Shown: one piece after another, positions 46,266 through 57,933 of the stretch | How positions within the stretch are numbered: the stretch's first letter is position 1 | How the letters are laid out: each line of letters opens with the position of its first letter | DNA from: Voacanga thouarsii | Taxonomy: Eukaryota; Streptophyta; Magnoliopsida; Gentianales; Apocynaceae | Length of the DNA: 64,000 bases | Direction: 5' to 3' | Assembly (NCBI GenBank): GCA_026120185.1 | Contig: JANUWF010003367.1 | Location: 2,268,001 to 2,332,000 of the forward strand | The notes under the pieces: model-generated | Database searches by the model: none | The model's input: the letters and a program-made list of their open reading frames with translations, nothing else | Told to the model about the DNA's origin: nothing | Made by a program: the position numbers and the translations under genes

Positions 46266-47711
46266 TGTTAGGATTCGTGGACTCCTAAACGCAGAAAACA
46301 TCCACGAATCCCTCTCGAGGACCCAAGTAAACGATTAAGAATATCTAAGCTTTAAGAATTACCTCTGGTTGCTGTAATCGAAATCCTTCGATTCTGGTTG
46401 CGCTGTTGTACGTTCAACCCGAACAATCACCAGACGCTGCAGTATGCGAACGTCCTCTATCAGATACACACCGCGAACTCACTCGATACCCGGGGAGTGC
46501 TAGCGCCTAGGGTTTGAGAGGGTTTTTTTTCTTCCTGGTAGAGAATGGCACAAATGTTCTCAACCGAAAAATTGGACTATTGAAAAGACGGCTAGAGTTT
46601 TCTTAAAAACCCCCGAACCTCTTAGAGTCCAACCCTAATAATATCTTATCATATTCTAATTTAAATTCAAATTAAATTAAAACTGATATGATAAGATTCT
46701 GCCATTATCTCGGTAATTTAACTAATTAATTTACCGAGTCAGATTCTTATAATCTGGATATCATCCAGATTCATCGAACCTGGTCACCAGAAAAATAACC
46801 TAACAAGTTCGCTTATTGTGTGACCCTATAGGTTCATTTAACACTGGCAGTGTGTCTAAATCATATGTAAATGACCCACAAGTTATAAGCGGTTTCTAGC
46901 AAAACATTATAACTATCCAGGTTAAATGAATATCGGTGATCTCTTTGAACCAAACCATAATTTTATATTTAGTCCTTTTGTCACACGATATCCAGATTAA
47001 GCATAAGGCACAGAGCATGTCATTCTTATTAAGCTTAATCAATTATTTCTTGATTTCATAGCAGACTGTTCAAACAAATGATATTAATATATTAGATTGA
47101 TATATTTGAGCACGGCCATGCATTTTTAACAGTCTAACTTATCAAGGGGCCCATGGATATCTCTCCCATAACTGAGAGGGACAAATTTCTTCACAATCAA
47201 TCATATTCCTCTCCTTGATTTATTCTATATCCAACAGTAGTCTAATTTATTATCTGGTTAAAGACAACTTTAGACAATGTCAAAATATAGAATTCATCAA
47301 GTAGGAAACTATGATGAATTTAGGTCGAAGGACTTTCAATATTATTATGTCTAGAAAGTACTTATGACATATTCCATGAAGTACTCTCACAGTGGGTCAT
47401 GTCCAATATAATGTTCTCTAACATTTATTTATGTCTTGACTCGATATCACAAATATCCATGGCCAGTAAAACATAGCCATCAAGTCACAAACATACTAAT
47501 CTTAATTTATTATTATTCCAATAATAATAATCGATCAGGGACAGTTTTAGAATAGTCATTATATTCATTGTAGGGTTTTACTATCAAGTCACGTACTTGA
47601 TGACCAACAAAACAAAACTCACTATTCATGGAAAGGAAAGCCTCTTATTATTATATAAAACATAATGACAATTGTATAAGTACAAATTGACTCTAGAGCA
47701 TATCCCCAACA
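46266..47711 (-). mobile_element. Solo LTR inside the Helitron
   Basis: 1446 bases with TG...CA ends: on the minus strand it starts TGTTGGGGATATGCTCTAGA and ends GGAGTCCACGAATCCTAACA. A perfect 5-base target duplication CTTCT flanks it (46261-46265 and 47712-47716). No internal retroelement sequence is present. It differs from the LTRs of Copia A, Copia B and the Copia at 58.4 kb, so it is a fourth LTR family in the window. Confidence 0.9.
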
Positions 47712-47747
47712 CTTCTACCTATTCCAGTATCTGCCCTTTTCTTTATC

Positions 47748-48773
47748 ATGATTCACGGGTTGAGTGAAGCCTCTAAATCTAATTTTCATTTTCAAATGAA
47801 GGCCAAATCTGCCATGGTTAAGCTAACAATTGGTCACAAAGAAAAGATATATTTGTATATACCAAGAGGGATTAAACATACTGACAAATGCTACCAACTC
47901 TATATCACTCCTCAACCAGACATCTTGAACTTGAACTTGAAGCAATCTGCTTACTCAGAAATCCATGACAGGGATTCTCAACAAAAATCCAGGTCCCCAT
48001 TCCCCAATGTTTTCTTTGTGCTGCTTCTGCTTTCCACAAATTTTGTAATATTCTTATTCACCACAGCTTTTTATTCTACTTCCTGTACACTAGATCCTCA
48101 GTTAGATGCTGCTGCAACCGTTTCAGTTGATGTTGTCAACGTTGATGCACCTGTTGTTTCTCAGCCAGCACCTTTTCAAGATGAATCAGAAACTACTTTA
48201 GATCTCCCATCTGAGCTCCTTGCTATTACTTCTGCTCAAAAACTCCTATTTGGGTTCAATACAAACATGGATTCTGACAAAATTTTTCCTCCAGTAGGCC
48301 GCCCGTGCACCCTCTTTCCTGATGAGCTTCACCATTACATGTCGTACAAAGTCAATGGTTCCTGCCCGAACGATGAACTTCTAGCACAAAAGCTTCTCCT
48401 CAAGGGCTGTGAACCACTCCCCCGACGCCATTGCTGTCTAGCTGCACCACGGGAATATGTCGAGCCTTACCCTTTTCCCGAAAGCTTATGGACAACACCA
48501 TCAGATTCATCTATAGTTTGGATTGCATATACCTGCAAGAATTATGCATGTCTCATCAACCGACTGCGTAATCAGAAAGGTTTTGATGATTGTAAAGATT
48601 GTTTTGATCTTGGAGGTCGAGAGAAAGCTCGATGGACTGCAGCAACAGTCAACACTGGCAGCCTTGACTTCTCTATGGATGAAGTATTAGAAACAAAGAA
48701 ACCAGGCACAATCAGAATAGGCCTTGATAACCATGTAGATATAAGGAACCATTGTAATGCATTCAGGTTGTGA
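47748..48773 (+). pseudogene. 5' part of a plant methyltransferase-like (DUF248-type) gene
   Basis: The 341-codon frame is open throughout. The original start is probably the inner MVKLTIG at 47814. A single transmembrane helix follows (VFFVLLLLSTNFVIFLF, about residues 88-105), then a luminal-type domain with GRPCTLFPDELHHYMSYKV, LLLKGCEPLPRRHC, ESLWTTPSDSSIVW, CLINRLRNQKGFDDCKDCFD and FSMDEVLETKKPGTIRIGLD. This matches the N-terminal half of Arabidopsis proteins such as At3g05390, putative SAM-dependent methyltransferases of the Golgi membrane. Homology stops exactly at IRIGLD, where the SAM-binding GGG motif should come; a short unrelated tail ends at 48773. It is therefore a truncated capture with an intact reading frame, and possibly transcribed. 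Confidence 0.75.
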
Positions 48774-48815
48774 TGGATTTTTCTTTGGAAAACTGGACTG
48801 ACTAGATAACTTTAG

Positions 48816-48983
48816 GATGGTGATGAAGGTAGCGACGATGACAAGGAGGCTTTGGCAGAGAATGGCGGCGGTGAGGAGAAAAAGGCCAAGCCCAAGAAGC
48901 CGAAGAAACCTAAGGTTACCGTTTCTGAGGCTGCTTCGAAGATGGATGCCTCTGATCTCTCTGCTTTCCTTGCAGATATATCT
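48816..48983 (+). pseudogene. Captured exon of a TMEM214/DUF2359 protein
   Basis: Exactly 56 codons lie between an acceptor (TTTAG|GATGG) and a donor (TCT|GTAAGT). The product is acidic (DGDEGSDDDKEA), then Lys/Pro-rich (AKPKKPKKPKVT), then VSEAASKMDASDLSAFLADI. This matches the N-terminal region of plant TMEM214-like membrane proteins (for example At1g70770, DUF2359). The frame is intact and the splice sites are canonical, so it could be spliced into a chimeric transcript with the methyltransferase fragment 43 bases upstream. No further exons of the gene were found before the Helitron end. Confidence 0.7.
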
Positions 48984-49836
48984 GTAAGTCTTTTCAACTG
49001 GTTATTCTTTGGGATTAATGAGTTCGGTTTTGATGGTAAATCTAATCTATGGTTTAAAAGGACTAATATTTGTAGAATATTTTTTTTGGTGCTCAAATAG
49101 GAGAGACTCTTCTTTATTTTTTATTGTGGTACTGACGTACCTGTAATATATACATCTGAATTAAATTGAAAAATTTTGCTATATTACTTCTATATTAGCT
49201 CTTTTTGGCTTCTTTTCCAACTTTTCTTGACCCTTGATGCAAGAGATGCAAGTATATCTGCATCGTTGCAAATCTAAGACTACGTTTTGGCTTAATTCTT
49301 GGCTCTTATAAGCAAGGTCTACCCTTCCACATCCATGTGAGTTTAATCTCCAAGGACAATAATGATCCCCCTCCTGAATGACTGGCATAAATTCCGTATG
49401 TTATCCAGAGTTTCGACTGAAGGAGACAACCCACCACGGAGACAAAATATTTTAGATTCAACCTAGAGAATTACAAGACAAGAAATTTAGCATAAATGGG
49501 AATAGAAGTACCTGTTATCAGTAAAAGTTAAAGCAAGATTTAAATATTCATCCCCAAACACCATCCACCACAAAGTGAAAAAAAGAAAAAAAAAAAAAAG
49601 GAACTAGGGAAGGACACCCAAATAATATTACATTAAATCACTTGACAAGGACTGTGCAAAAAAATCAATAAGACTATTACATATACATAATATACTAAAA
49701 GAGATGGATTTGGAGTTAAATATTAGTCTTAATGTATGTTTGATTATCTAATTTTATTATTTATTTTAATATGCACATAAGTTATATTCCAATTACATTT
49801 CAATCCAAAATAATAATTTAACAAAAGTTATACTCC

Positions 49837-49862
49837 CGTACAACGCACGGACATCAATCTAG
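49837..49862 (+). other. Helitron 3' terminal hairpin and CTAG end
   Basis: Stem CCGT/ACGG with the loop ACAACGC, 8 bases of spacer, then CTAG and a flanking T. This is the form commonly seen in plant Helitron 3' ends. Confidence 0.75.
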
Positions 49863-50557
49863 TTAAATCAATTTCCTCTCAAATTGGATTATCCACTTAC
49901 TTAATTGCTAATCAATTCATCTCCTAATTGCCCATTGGAATTATGGCCATGCTGTAATTTATGCCAAGGATATTTGTGTCATTTTAAAATATATTTGTTT
50001 TAACTTATAAGTTAGCTATTATTATATTTACATTCAAAATAATATTGCATTGACATGTTATTCAAAAATAAGTATATAATAAGGAGTTATCTATGAGTAG
50101 TTGGGGATTGATAACCCTTCTCTTCCCTAAAAATTTTCCTAAAAAAAAAAAAAAAGCAGCAACACCACTATCATTATATTATATGGAGTAGATAACTTTA
50201 CGTTAACCTTTTTTTCTTGCTTCTCCCATCCTTCAGTCATTGTTATGCTAGTATGCCCAAGGATGGTGTCTTATTGAAATTTATGCTCTAATCATTTTGA
50301 CAGTTATACATCGATAAAAAAAATGGTTTAATACTCATATAAGAAATATTAATGTTACCAGGCAAAGTAATACCCCTAATTATTGAACTATCAACTTAAT
50401 ATTAAGTTCATCAAGGCTTAAAGTGAGAAATTATAAAAGGTGAAATATGAGAGTGCGAATTTGTATGGCTACAACAAAACCTGTAATAAGAATAACCTAG
50501 ATAAGCATTATTTGTTGAATGCTCAAAATTCTACTTTAACAAAAATAGCTAAAGAAG
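49863..50557. other. No gene seen
   Basis: AT-rich DNA between the Helitron and the MITE pair; poly-A at about 50141-50154. Confidence 0.5.
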
Positions 50558-50559
50558 TA

Positions 50560-51024
50560 CTCTCTCATTCCCAAATTATTTGTCCATTTTAACCGATTAC
50601 ACAGGAATTAAAAAAAGTAAGTTTATTAGTTAATTAAATATTCTCTTCTGTTTTTACTCTTAAAATTCAATGATAAGTATATCTCTTTATATTAAAAAGT
50701 ATACAAACTCCAAAATTTTGATATAATTTCAAATTATTTCTTTCTCCTAAATATTTAATTATTGTTAGAAAATATGTCAAAATATTGTTGAATATTTAAT
50801 TCTCTTTTCAAGTTGCTATTGATGTTTTTTGAGAGTTAACGAGATGAGCATGAATAGGAAAACTCGTAAAATGAGTTTTTAACTATATTTTAATATGTTT
50901 GAAAAATAGAAAACTATTAAATAAGAGTAAATTTGGAATATTAAATCTTGATTTTCTAAAATGATATATAATTTGGGACAAAGATTAAGTTAGAAAGCAG
51001 GCTGATAATTTGGGACGGAGGGAG
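50560..51024. mobile_element. Stowaway-type MITE 1
   Basis: Termini CTCTCTCATTCCCAAATTAT and, reverse-complemented, CTCCCTCCGTCCCAAATTAT are the CTCCCTCCGTCCC-type inverted repeats of Stowaway (Tc1/mariner-related) elements. TA occurs at both sides (50558-50559, 51025-51026). 465 bases, non-coding. Confidence 0.85.
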
Positions 51025-51026
51025 TA

Positions 51027-51374
51027 CTACCCTTGTTTTACAGTATAAGTCGTTTTAAACTTATACACATAAATTAATAGTCCTAATTTCTAGACAATTT
51101 TAAAATTAAAATTTTTAAAACACCCCTAATCAAATTCCCCATAAATTTCAACTCTTATTATTCCAATGTCACCCAACTCTCACCTTATTAGATGGAGTGT
51201 TTGTCAACTTTGGTAATTGGAGAGAATTGGATTATAATTAGTGGAAAGAGAGAGATTGCAGGGAGGGGTAGAATAGGAAAAAAACAATACATTTTTAGAG
51301 AATTTTGTAAAATAACTGATATTTTGAGAAATTTTTTCAAATCTAAAACGACTTATATTATGAAACGAATGTAA
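51027..51374. mobile_element. Stowaway-type MITE 2
   Basis: Termini CTACCCTTGTTTTACAGTAT and TTACATTCGTTTCATAATAT (reverse-complemented), each running on into AAGTCGTTTTA, form inverted repeats of the Stowaway class. TA flanks at 51025-51026 and 51375-51376. The left TA is shared with MITE 1. 348 bases, non-coding. Confidence 0.8.
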
Positions 51375-51640
51375 TACTTAATTATGTTCTTTTGATTGCA
51401 TAAAAGTATCAGATTAATAGATAGATCATGATTTGGAGGCGAATTACTAGGTGGAATATCTATTTTAATTTGAGGATGGCTTAATAACCAACACATTTGG
51501 TCATGTTTTTTTTTTTTAAATAAAATAAAAAGAAGACATCCAATGCCTATTATTTTGTGATGAACATTTAACTAAGCTTAGACCCTTCAATTAAAAAAAT
51601 AATAAAAATCTAAAATGTTTTTCATTCTTTTATTTTTTAA

Positions 51641-51840
51641 GGCAAATTGTTGAGTTTAGTCTCTGAATTTTTTTTATTTTGATATATTTGATCCCTATTC
51701 TTTTTTTAAAATTTTATAGGTCCCTTATCTTTTTTATTTTAGCACATTAGGTCCTTATGACCACATTCTGGCGGGTTAACCCGAAATCAACAATTCAACT
51801 CCGATATTGACCCATTTTGAAAGGGCAAATTTAGAATTTC
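51641..51840 (+). repeat. Left terminal inverted repeat of the Mutator-like element
   Basis: It matches the reverse complement of 57934-58164 along nearly its whole length, with small gaps; the right copy has one extra repeat of the GGCACATTA unit. Confidence 0.85.
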
Positions 51841-52250
51841 ATTAATTTACACTCGGTAAATGCAAATCAAATTTAACCTGGCATTGATCGAAGTCATCGG
51901 GTAAATTTTACCACCAAGTACCACTAGTATCTTTAATTGAAGCCATCGCCGTCCTTGATCAAAGCCTTCACTATATTTGATCCAAGCCACTACAGTCTGG
52001 ACGCACGAAACTATAATTTTTTCAAGATAATGCTAAAAAATGCATAGAAAAGGTATAAAAAATATGCTTTCTTCGTCTATGCGGTTAGAGCTGTTGAAGG
52101 AACTGCAACTAAGATGGGGAATTTTGCAAGGAATGCTAGACTCGCAAACTGTTGAACGCCACTTAGAGTAAGACATTTTAAAATTTGCGCATGCCCATGA
52201 ACTTGTTGGTTTGCCCTCACGTTTTTTAATGGGAGTAGTGGATTTTGCAG

Positions 52251-53377
52251 GAAAATTTAGAATGAACCTCCTAATGAGAAGAGAAATGCATTTGATCGGA
52301 TTGACTTATTATGGTTTTACATATATACATCTATCGATAAAGAAAAGGTGTTGGAATGGATGAAGAAAAAAGATATTATTTCCATGAAATACATTATTGT
52401 GCCTATTGTTCTATGGTATGTGGCTCGAGTTTGTTTACATATTTGTCATTTTTACAGTAAAAGAGGTGAACAGACATAATGCTATTCACAAGTTGTTAAT
52501 TGAGGTGTTCTTACATGTGATTTTGTAGGCCTCACTGGTCCCTATTGATATTGTGCAACTTTGATGAAGAATCAAAGTCAATTAGTCAGTGCATGATGTT
52601 ATTAGACTCCCTTCAATCTGCAGAACACAGAATTGAGGCTAAAATAAGAGCGTATGTTAGGCTGTTTTACTGGTTTTGTTCATTTTTTTATATGAAGCAA
52701 TTAGATATTATAATATTTAGAATTATATTTCTATTGTACATAGTTTTGTGCTAGATATATTTAAAACAAAGGGTAGGCCTATGGACAAAAATACAGGGAT
52801 GAAGATTCCTTTTATGATACCTAAGGTAAGTGACATTTTTTACATTTATAGTTCATATGTATTTTTTCCTTTCTTATATAAGGCATCATAATATTGTACT
52901 AATTGGGAGTGAAATAATTTATTAGGTTCCACAATAGACAAATGGAGAAGATTGTCGAGTTTATGTCCTATATTATGCCTATTTATTTATGCAAAATGCA
53001 CCAAAATTTTTTTGCATCTCTGAAAGCTATCCATATTTTGTAAGTCCCTCTACTCTAGTTCATGTTTCCATAAATTTGTATTAATGGACTTTGTTTACAT
53101 ATTATGGATAGTGCAATTATACATGTGGTTTATTGCAATGCAGATGAAAGAGGATTGGTTTACAGTAGACAATTTGAATTCCTTTAGACATAGGTTAAAT
53201 TCTTCAGCTGAAGTTGATATCTTGATCAGTGATACCTTACCAGCTGAATGAGATACCTTGATCAGTTCTAACTTACCTACTAGGAGAATAGAACAGCTTA
53301 AACATCCTGCTTCATCAGCTTGTGTAGACTCTGTAATTGGGGGAACTTCCATGGATGTACAAGCAGCAATTTCTGAA
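52251..53377 (+). pseudogene. ULP1-like (C48) SUMO-protease gene inside the Mutator element
   Basis: Five exons with standard splice sites can be read: 52251-52415, 52529-52651, 52744-52825, 52926-53039 and 53144-about 53377. They give IDLLWFYIYTSIDKEKVL, KYIIVPIVLW joined to PHWSLLILCNF, MMLLDSLQSAEHRIEAKIR, GRPMDKNTG and TNGEDCRVYVLYY, then SESYPYFMKEDWFT. The catalytic His (HWSLL), Asp (LLDSL) and Cys (GEDC) of ULP1 peptidases are all kept, as is the Q region before the Cys except that it reads VPQ*TNG (TAG for Gln). ULP1 enzymes process SUMO or related modifiers. Another in-frame TAG lies at 52257. The codon frame runs on into the transposase region. Confidence 0.8.
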
Positions 53378-53380
53378 TAG

Positions 53381-55752
53381 ATGGAAAATCTCATTCAAAC
53401 AGGGGATGATGCTACTGAGATTGAAGTTGAGCTACTAGATGACATTATTGGTTCTACAGTCTCTATTATATGTAATAATAAGGAGCAACATGGTGAGTTC
53501 AAAGGACATACAAGAGTTAAAGTATTTGAAATTGAGAATAGAGGAGATGATCCATTGGAACAATGTGACTGACCAGATATGCAGGAAAGTGATAAAAGCA
53601 AGCTTAATACTGAAGGTAGTGATAAGAGCAGGAATGATGAGTTGGAATCAAAAGATAAGATGAATGCAATGTGTTCGGAGGGTGAATACTTTGAGGACTC
53701 AGAATATCCTTTGAGTGATAATGATCAAAGAAATAAGGATGCTTATGCTGATATTGATGATGAAATTAACAGACTGAATAAGAAGACTAAAGTGGTGCAA
53801 AATTTTGATGATGTGGTAGATGAGGAAGTAAATGTTAAGAAGCTTAAAGAACATGCACAAACAACTGTGGAAATTGGCCAAGAACAAGCAGAAATCATTA
53901 AAAGAAAGAGAGGTGGTATCAAAGGTTCACAAAGAAAATGGATGTACAAGCAGACTTTTTATAAAAATGAAGAGGAATTTGCAAATGAGAATGTTGAGCT
54001 TGGCCTAGAGGAGCAGAGCATGCTAGATACAAACAATGAGTATTTTGATGGAGATTCCACTAGTGATGATGAGCAGCCAGGTAGCAAGAGGACTAAGGTA
54101 GCTAGATTTAACAATGAGAGGGATGGATAAAATCCTATCTTTGAAGTGGGCATGCTATTCAACACCAAAAAGGACCTTAAGGCTGCAATAATAAATCACG
54201 GAATCAAGCATGGCAGAGAAGTTTTTTTTTTTCAAGAAGAATGATAAAGAAAGGGTAAAGGCATGTTATAAAGGACACACATGTAAGTAGACTGTCTATG
54301 GCCATAAGGTGAGGGATACTCCTTCCTTTCAAATTAGAATTTTACAAGATAAGCATAAATATTCAAGGAGCTTGAATCACAATCTAGCAAATGCAAAGTA
54401 CCTTGCAGCTAAATACATTGATGACTTCAGAACTGTGAATGGGGTCAAGGTGGATGAGTTCTAAAATAAAGTACACAAAGATTTACTTCTATTCATTTCA
54501 CAATGGAAGGTTTATAGATGCATACGAGAGGCAAAGCTGTTAATTGAAGGAAAATATAAAAGAAAATACAAATTATTGTGGAGTTATTGTGAAGAGTTAA
54601 GGAGAAGTAATCCCAAGACAACGGTTTACATTGATATGGTGGAGAATGAGGACACTGGAGGTAGTGTATTCCGAAGGATTTATGTATGCCTTGATGCACT
54701 TAGAAAAGGGTTCAAAACTGGCTGTAGAAAAGTGCTTGGCCTGGATGGGACTTTTTTAAAGGGACTCCATAGAGGGATGTTGTTAATGGCAGTGGGTGTT
54801 GATGCCAATAATGGCATTTTCCTGGTAGTTTATGCAGTAACTAAAGCTGAAAACAAATCAACATGAAAGTGGGTTATTGAAGGCCTAATAGAGGATCTTG
54901 ACATATACAAGCTTGAGGAGTGATGTTTCTTGTTTGATAGATAAAGGTATGAAAAAGCTGTCTTCCATGAATTTTAATTCCTTTTTTAGACTTGGAGAAT
55001 AATTACTTACTAATTTATTTTGTTTAATTCTATAGGGATTAATTCAAACTGTTCAACAGCTATTACCTAGAATTGAACATCGACATTGTGTCCTCCACGT
55101 GCATAACAATTCTCAGAAATCACATCCAGGAGACAAATTGAAAACACAACTATGGAAGTGTGCTAAATCAACGTACCCCAAAAAATTTGAGGCAGAAATG
55201 AATGCACTAAAAGACTTTGACGAGGCTGCTTATAATTGGTTGAAATTAAGCACACACTTGTCCAAACTTTTGGAGCAGATCTCACTTTAGAGAAACCAGC
55301 AAATGTGATATTTTGTTGAACAATCATTGTGAATCATTCAATAGGCATCTTCTACATGCAAGGTCAAAGCCGATTCTGATGTTGGAGAAATAAGGGTGCA
55401 CATTATGTTGAAACAACAAAAGTATAGGAAGTGGATTTCAAGACAGTAGGGAAATATTTGTCCAATAATTGTCAAAAGACTGGAAATAGTGAAAGAGGCT
55501 TTAGCAAATTGGTCTACATCTTATGCGGGCGAAACTAAGTTTCAAGTTAGCCAATCAAATGATGAGCAGTTTGTAGTGGATATAGGAATGCGAACTTGCT
55601 CTTGTAGAAAATGGAATATATCAGGCATCCCTTGTATGCATGTTGTGGCTGCCTTAGTGAAGTTAGGAGAAAACCCTGAGGGTTTTATGGATCAATATTA
55701 CAGCATTGAAGCATATAATAAGGCTTATGGACCAATTGTTTACCCCACCTAA
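53381..55752 (+). pseudogene. MuDR-type Mutator transposase
   Basis: An acidic N-terminal region (53381-54130, rich in Asp/Glu with ELLDDIIGSTVSII and a basic KRKRGG stretch) leads into the MuDR domain (FEVGMLFNTKKDLKAAI, near 54140). A C-rich part follows (ACYKGHTCK), then the MULE catalytic domain with the first Asp in LGLDGTFLKG (about 54740), the second in FLFDRQKG after an intron (54949-55036), and HRHCVLHVH. A SWIM zinc finger (CSCRKWNISGIPCMH, about 55597) is intact. TAG/TGA replace Trp in TCK*TVYG, KST*KWVIEG and LEE*CFLF. A T-run at 54222-54232 shifts the frame by one base. It would have cut and pasted the element; not functional now. Confidence 0.85.
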
Positions 55753-56640
55753 CAACTGGTCTGCTTCAAATTGAAAGCCACTAATGCCACCAGAATATGT
55801 CAAGTTACCTAGAAGGCCCAAGACAAATAGGAGGCCAGAAATTGGAGAAAAATGCTGCAAGAAGCTTACCGATGGACCTTAGAGGATGAGTAGAGTTGGG
55901 TTTAGTAATAACAAATGCAGAAAATGTGGCCAAAGTGAACATAATACAAGAAAGTGCCCAGTTCAAACACATGCCACTGTTGAGCAACCTACAGTTTGCG
56001 TGGGTCCAATGAGTGAAAGTAGTGGACAAATTCATTCAAGTGCTAACCAACTTGCATCAATAGAATATGTTGGCCAGGATGATCAGTCCTATAGTGAAAA
56101 TGGCCAAAATGTGCCACATGAAACTCCTAGCAAACATAGACAGAATTTGAACAAGTGTGGTAGATGTGGGCAACTTGGGAATAATGGAAGAAAATGCCAA
56201 GTTCAACTTCCAAGTGACCTAAGTGTTGTTCATGTGGAAGCCCAGTCAGCCCAAGGTACTCATGGATCTTCAACTTGTGTAGATCCAGCAAGTGAAACTC
56301 ACATTCCATGCATCAATTCTGCTGGCACAGATGATCAGTCCCATGAAGAGGTTAATGAAAGTGCTAAGGTACAATTCATGTCATTATGCTATTTTTCTAC
56401 TTTTACTTAGTTGACTTATACATAATTATTAACTTGAACTATTTTATGTTTTATAGACTTTAAAGAAGGACAAAAAGGTAAGGAGGCCAACAAGATGCAG
56501 CTAGTGTGAAGAAGTTAGCCATAACAGAGTTAGGTGACCACGTCCAGGTTCATATCTGCATTCTACGATAAGCATGATGGACAGGGCTACAAGGAAACTG
56601 GATTGAGATATGGTTTACAGTAATGGAAGTAGATGTCCAT
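55753..56640 (+). pseudogene. C-terminal CCHC zinc-knuckle part of the Mutator transposase
   Basis: After a frameshift near 55747 the frame gives MPPEYVKLPRRPKTNRR, then three knuckles: CRKCGQSEHNTRKC (about 55916, intact), CGRCGQLGNNGRKC (about 56157, His replaced by Asn) and, after a probable intron (56369-56456), CS*CEEVSHNRVR* (56495-56540, with Gln and the last Cys replaced by stops). C-terminal CCHC knuckles are usual in MuDR-type transposases; three in a row, two of them separated by repetitive spacers containing QSAQ/QVQ-like stretches, suggest internal duplication. Confidence 0.7.
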
Positions 56641-57933
56641 AGTTATTTTGAGGAGATATCCTACTTATTTTGTACATTTTTTTTACTAAAGCTAGTGACA
56701 TGGTTGTTTAGTAGATGGATGTTTAGTGGTTGTATGGCTGAAAGATAGCTATTTATTGCAGGCAGATGTTTAGTGGTTAGTGCATGGATGGTTAGTGGTT
56801 GTAGGCATTTTGGAGTTGTAATATTTTCTTACCAGGCACTTGGAAACTATTATAAGCAGTGTGCCTATTTACAGTAATGGAATAGAAATATGGAAATTTC
56901 TTTCTCAATCTTCTGTGATTATTACAAGCACAATTATCTACATTGGTGTTTAGACAATTGAGCTTTTGGTACATTAATTTCATGTTGTATGGATCCAACA
57001 AACACAAATTGAAAGACTACTTAATAAAGGTAAAATGAGAGACTTTTGATAGTTAACTTGAACTTGTATTCATAGAAGTATAGCAAAAACAACAACATAC
57101 ACATAATTACATCACTAGAAATCCCAACAAGCTGAGTTAACACTACCACTGAGTACATAATTATCAAGACAACACAAACATAAATTCCAGCAAACTACAA
57201 TGCTAGAAATTCTAGATGATGTCTACTTTCTACAGTCTAATACATCATCATCAGGACAACACAACACAAATTTCCTTCAGACTTCAGAGTACATAATCAA
57301 CAACCAGCATTTGCTCTGTTCATCAAAGAATTGCAAGCTCTATGCAGCAAACCAACATTTGCTCTAGTTTCTTGACAACCACAACAAGATTATAAAAAAC
57401 CAAGATATAATTATCATACTCCAAAAATCTACTCGTCTTCTCAGAAATGAGGTTCTTTCTACTTCCATTTTCCTTATCCTTCTCAGTAGGCCAGGTACGA
57501 CAACCTTCGCTTTGTTGCACATGGGAAGATCAACCCACCGAAAAAAAAAGGCATTTTTGTCCAACCTGCAAAAATCTTTTTTTTAAAAAAAGAAATTCTA
57601 GTACAATGATCGACCAATACACATACATTTTTTAAAAAAATTACTCTATTGTTTTCACAGGCTACAAATCACCTTCTTGGATTTTGATTTGTCCATGAGG
57701 TCCGAATAATAGTTGCAAACCCACAGCTACAGAAAGTTGGTGGGTTATCGGAGGACTTGCTTTTTACCTCTTTGGACCTTGATCTTCGATCATCTTACTC
57801 TTCAAATGCGCACATTATTTGAATGTGGCTTGCTTCTAATTTGCAGAGAGAAAGCTTTAATGTCTTCCAAGATAAGGAAGACCAAGTCAACAAGTCCATG
57901 GTTTTGATTCGGTTTTCACGGTGATGCACAGTG

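Larger units (their letters stand above)
44726..49862 (+). mobile_element. Non-autonomous Helitron carrying host gene fragments
   Basis: The 3' end shows the Helitron signature: hairpin CCGTACAACGCACGG at about 49837-49851, then ACATCAAT and CTAG (49859-49862), followed by T. The 5' end starts TCTCTC... after an A at 44725, followed by a TA-rich tract and AAAAGCAGCTGC..TGACACTTGGCA, which resembles plant Helitron 5' termini. Insertion between A and T, without target duplication, fits. No Rep/helicase is present. Inside are pieces of GH3, receptor kinase, methyltransferase-like and TMEM214 genes in both orientations, plus a later solo LTR. The 5' end is blurred by microsatellite expansion. Confidence 0.75.

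Noticed and set aside
53395..54168. Minus-strand Ser/Leu-rich ORFs
   Set aside because: Antisense shadows of the acidic N-terminal part of the Mutator transposase.
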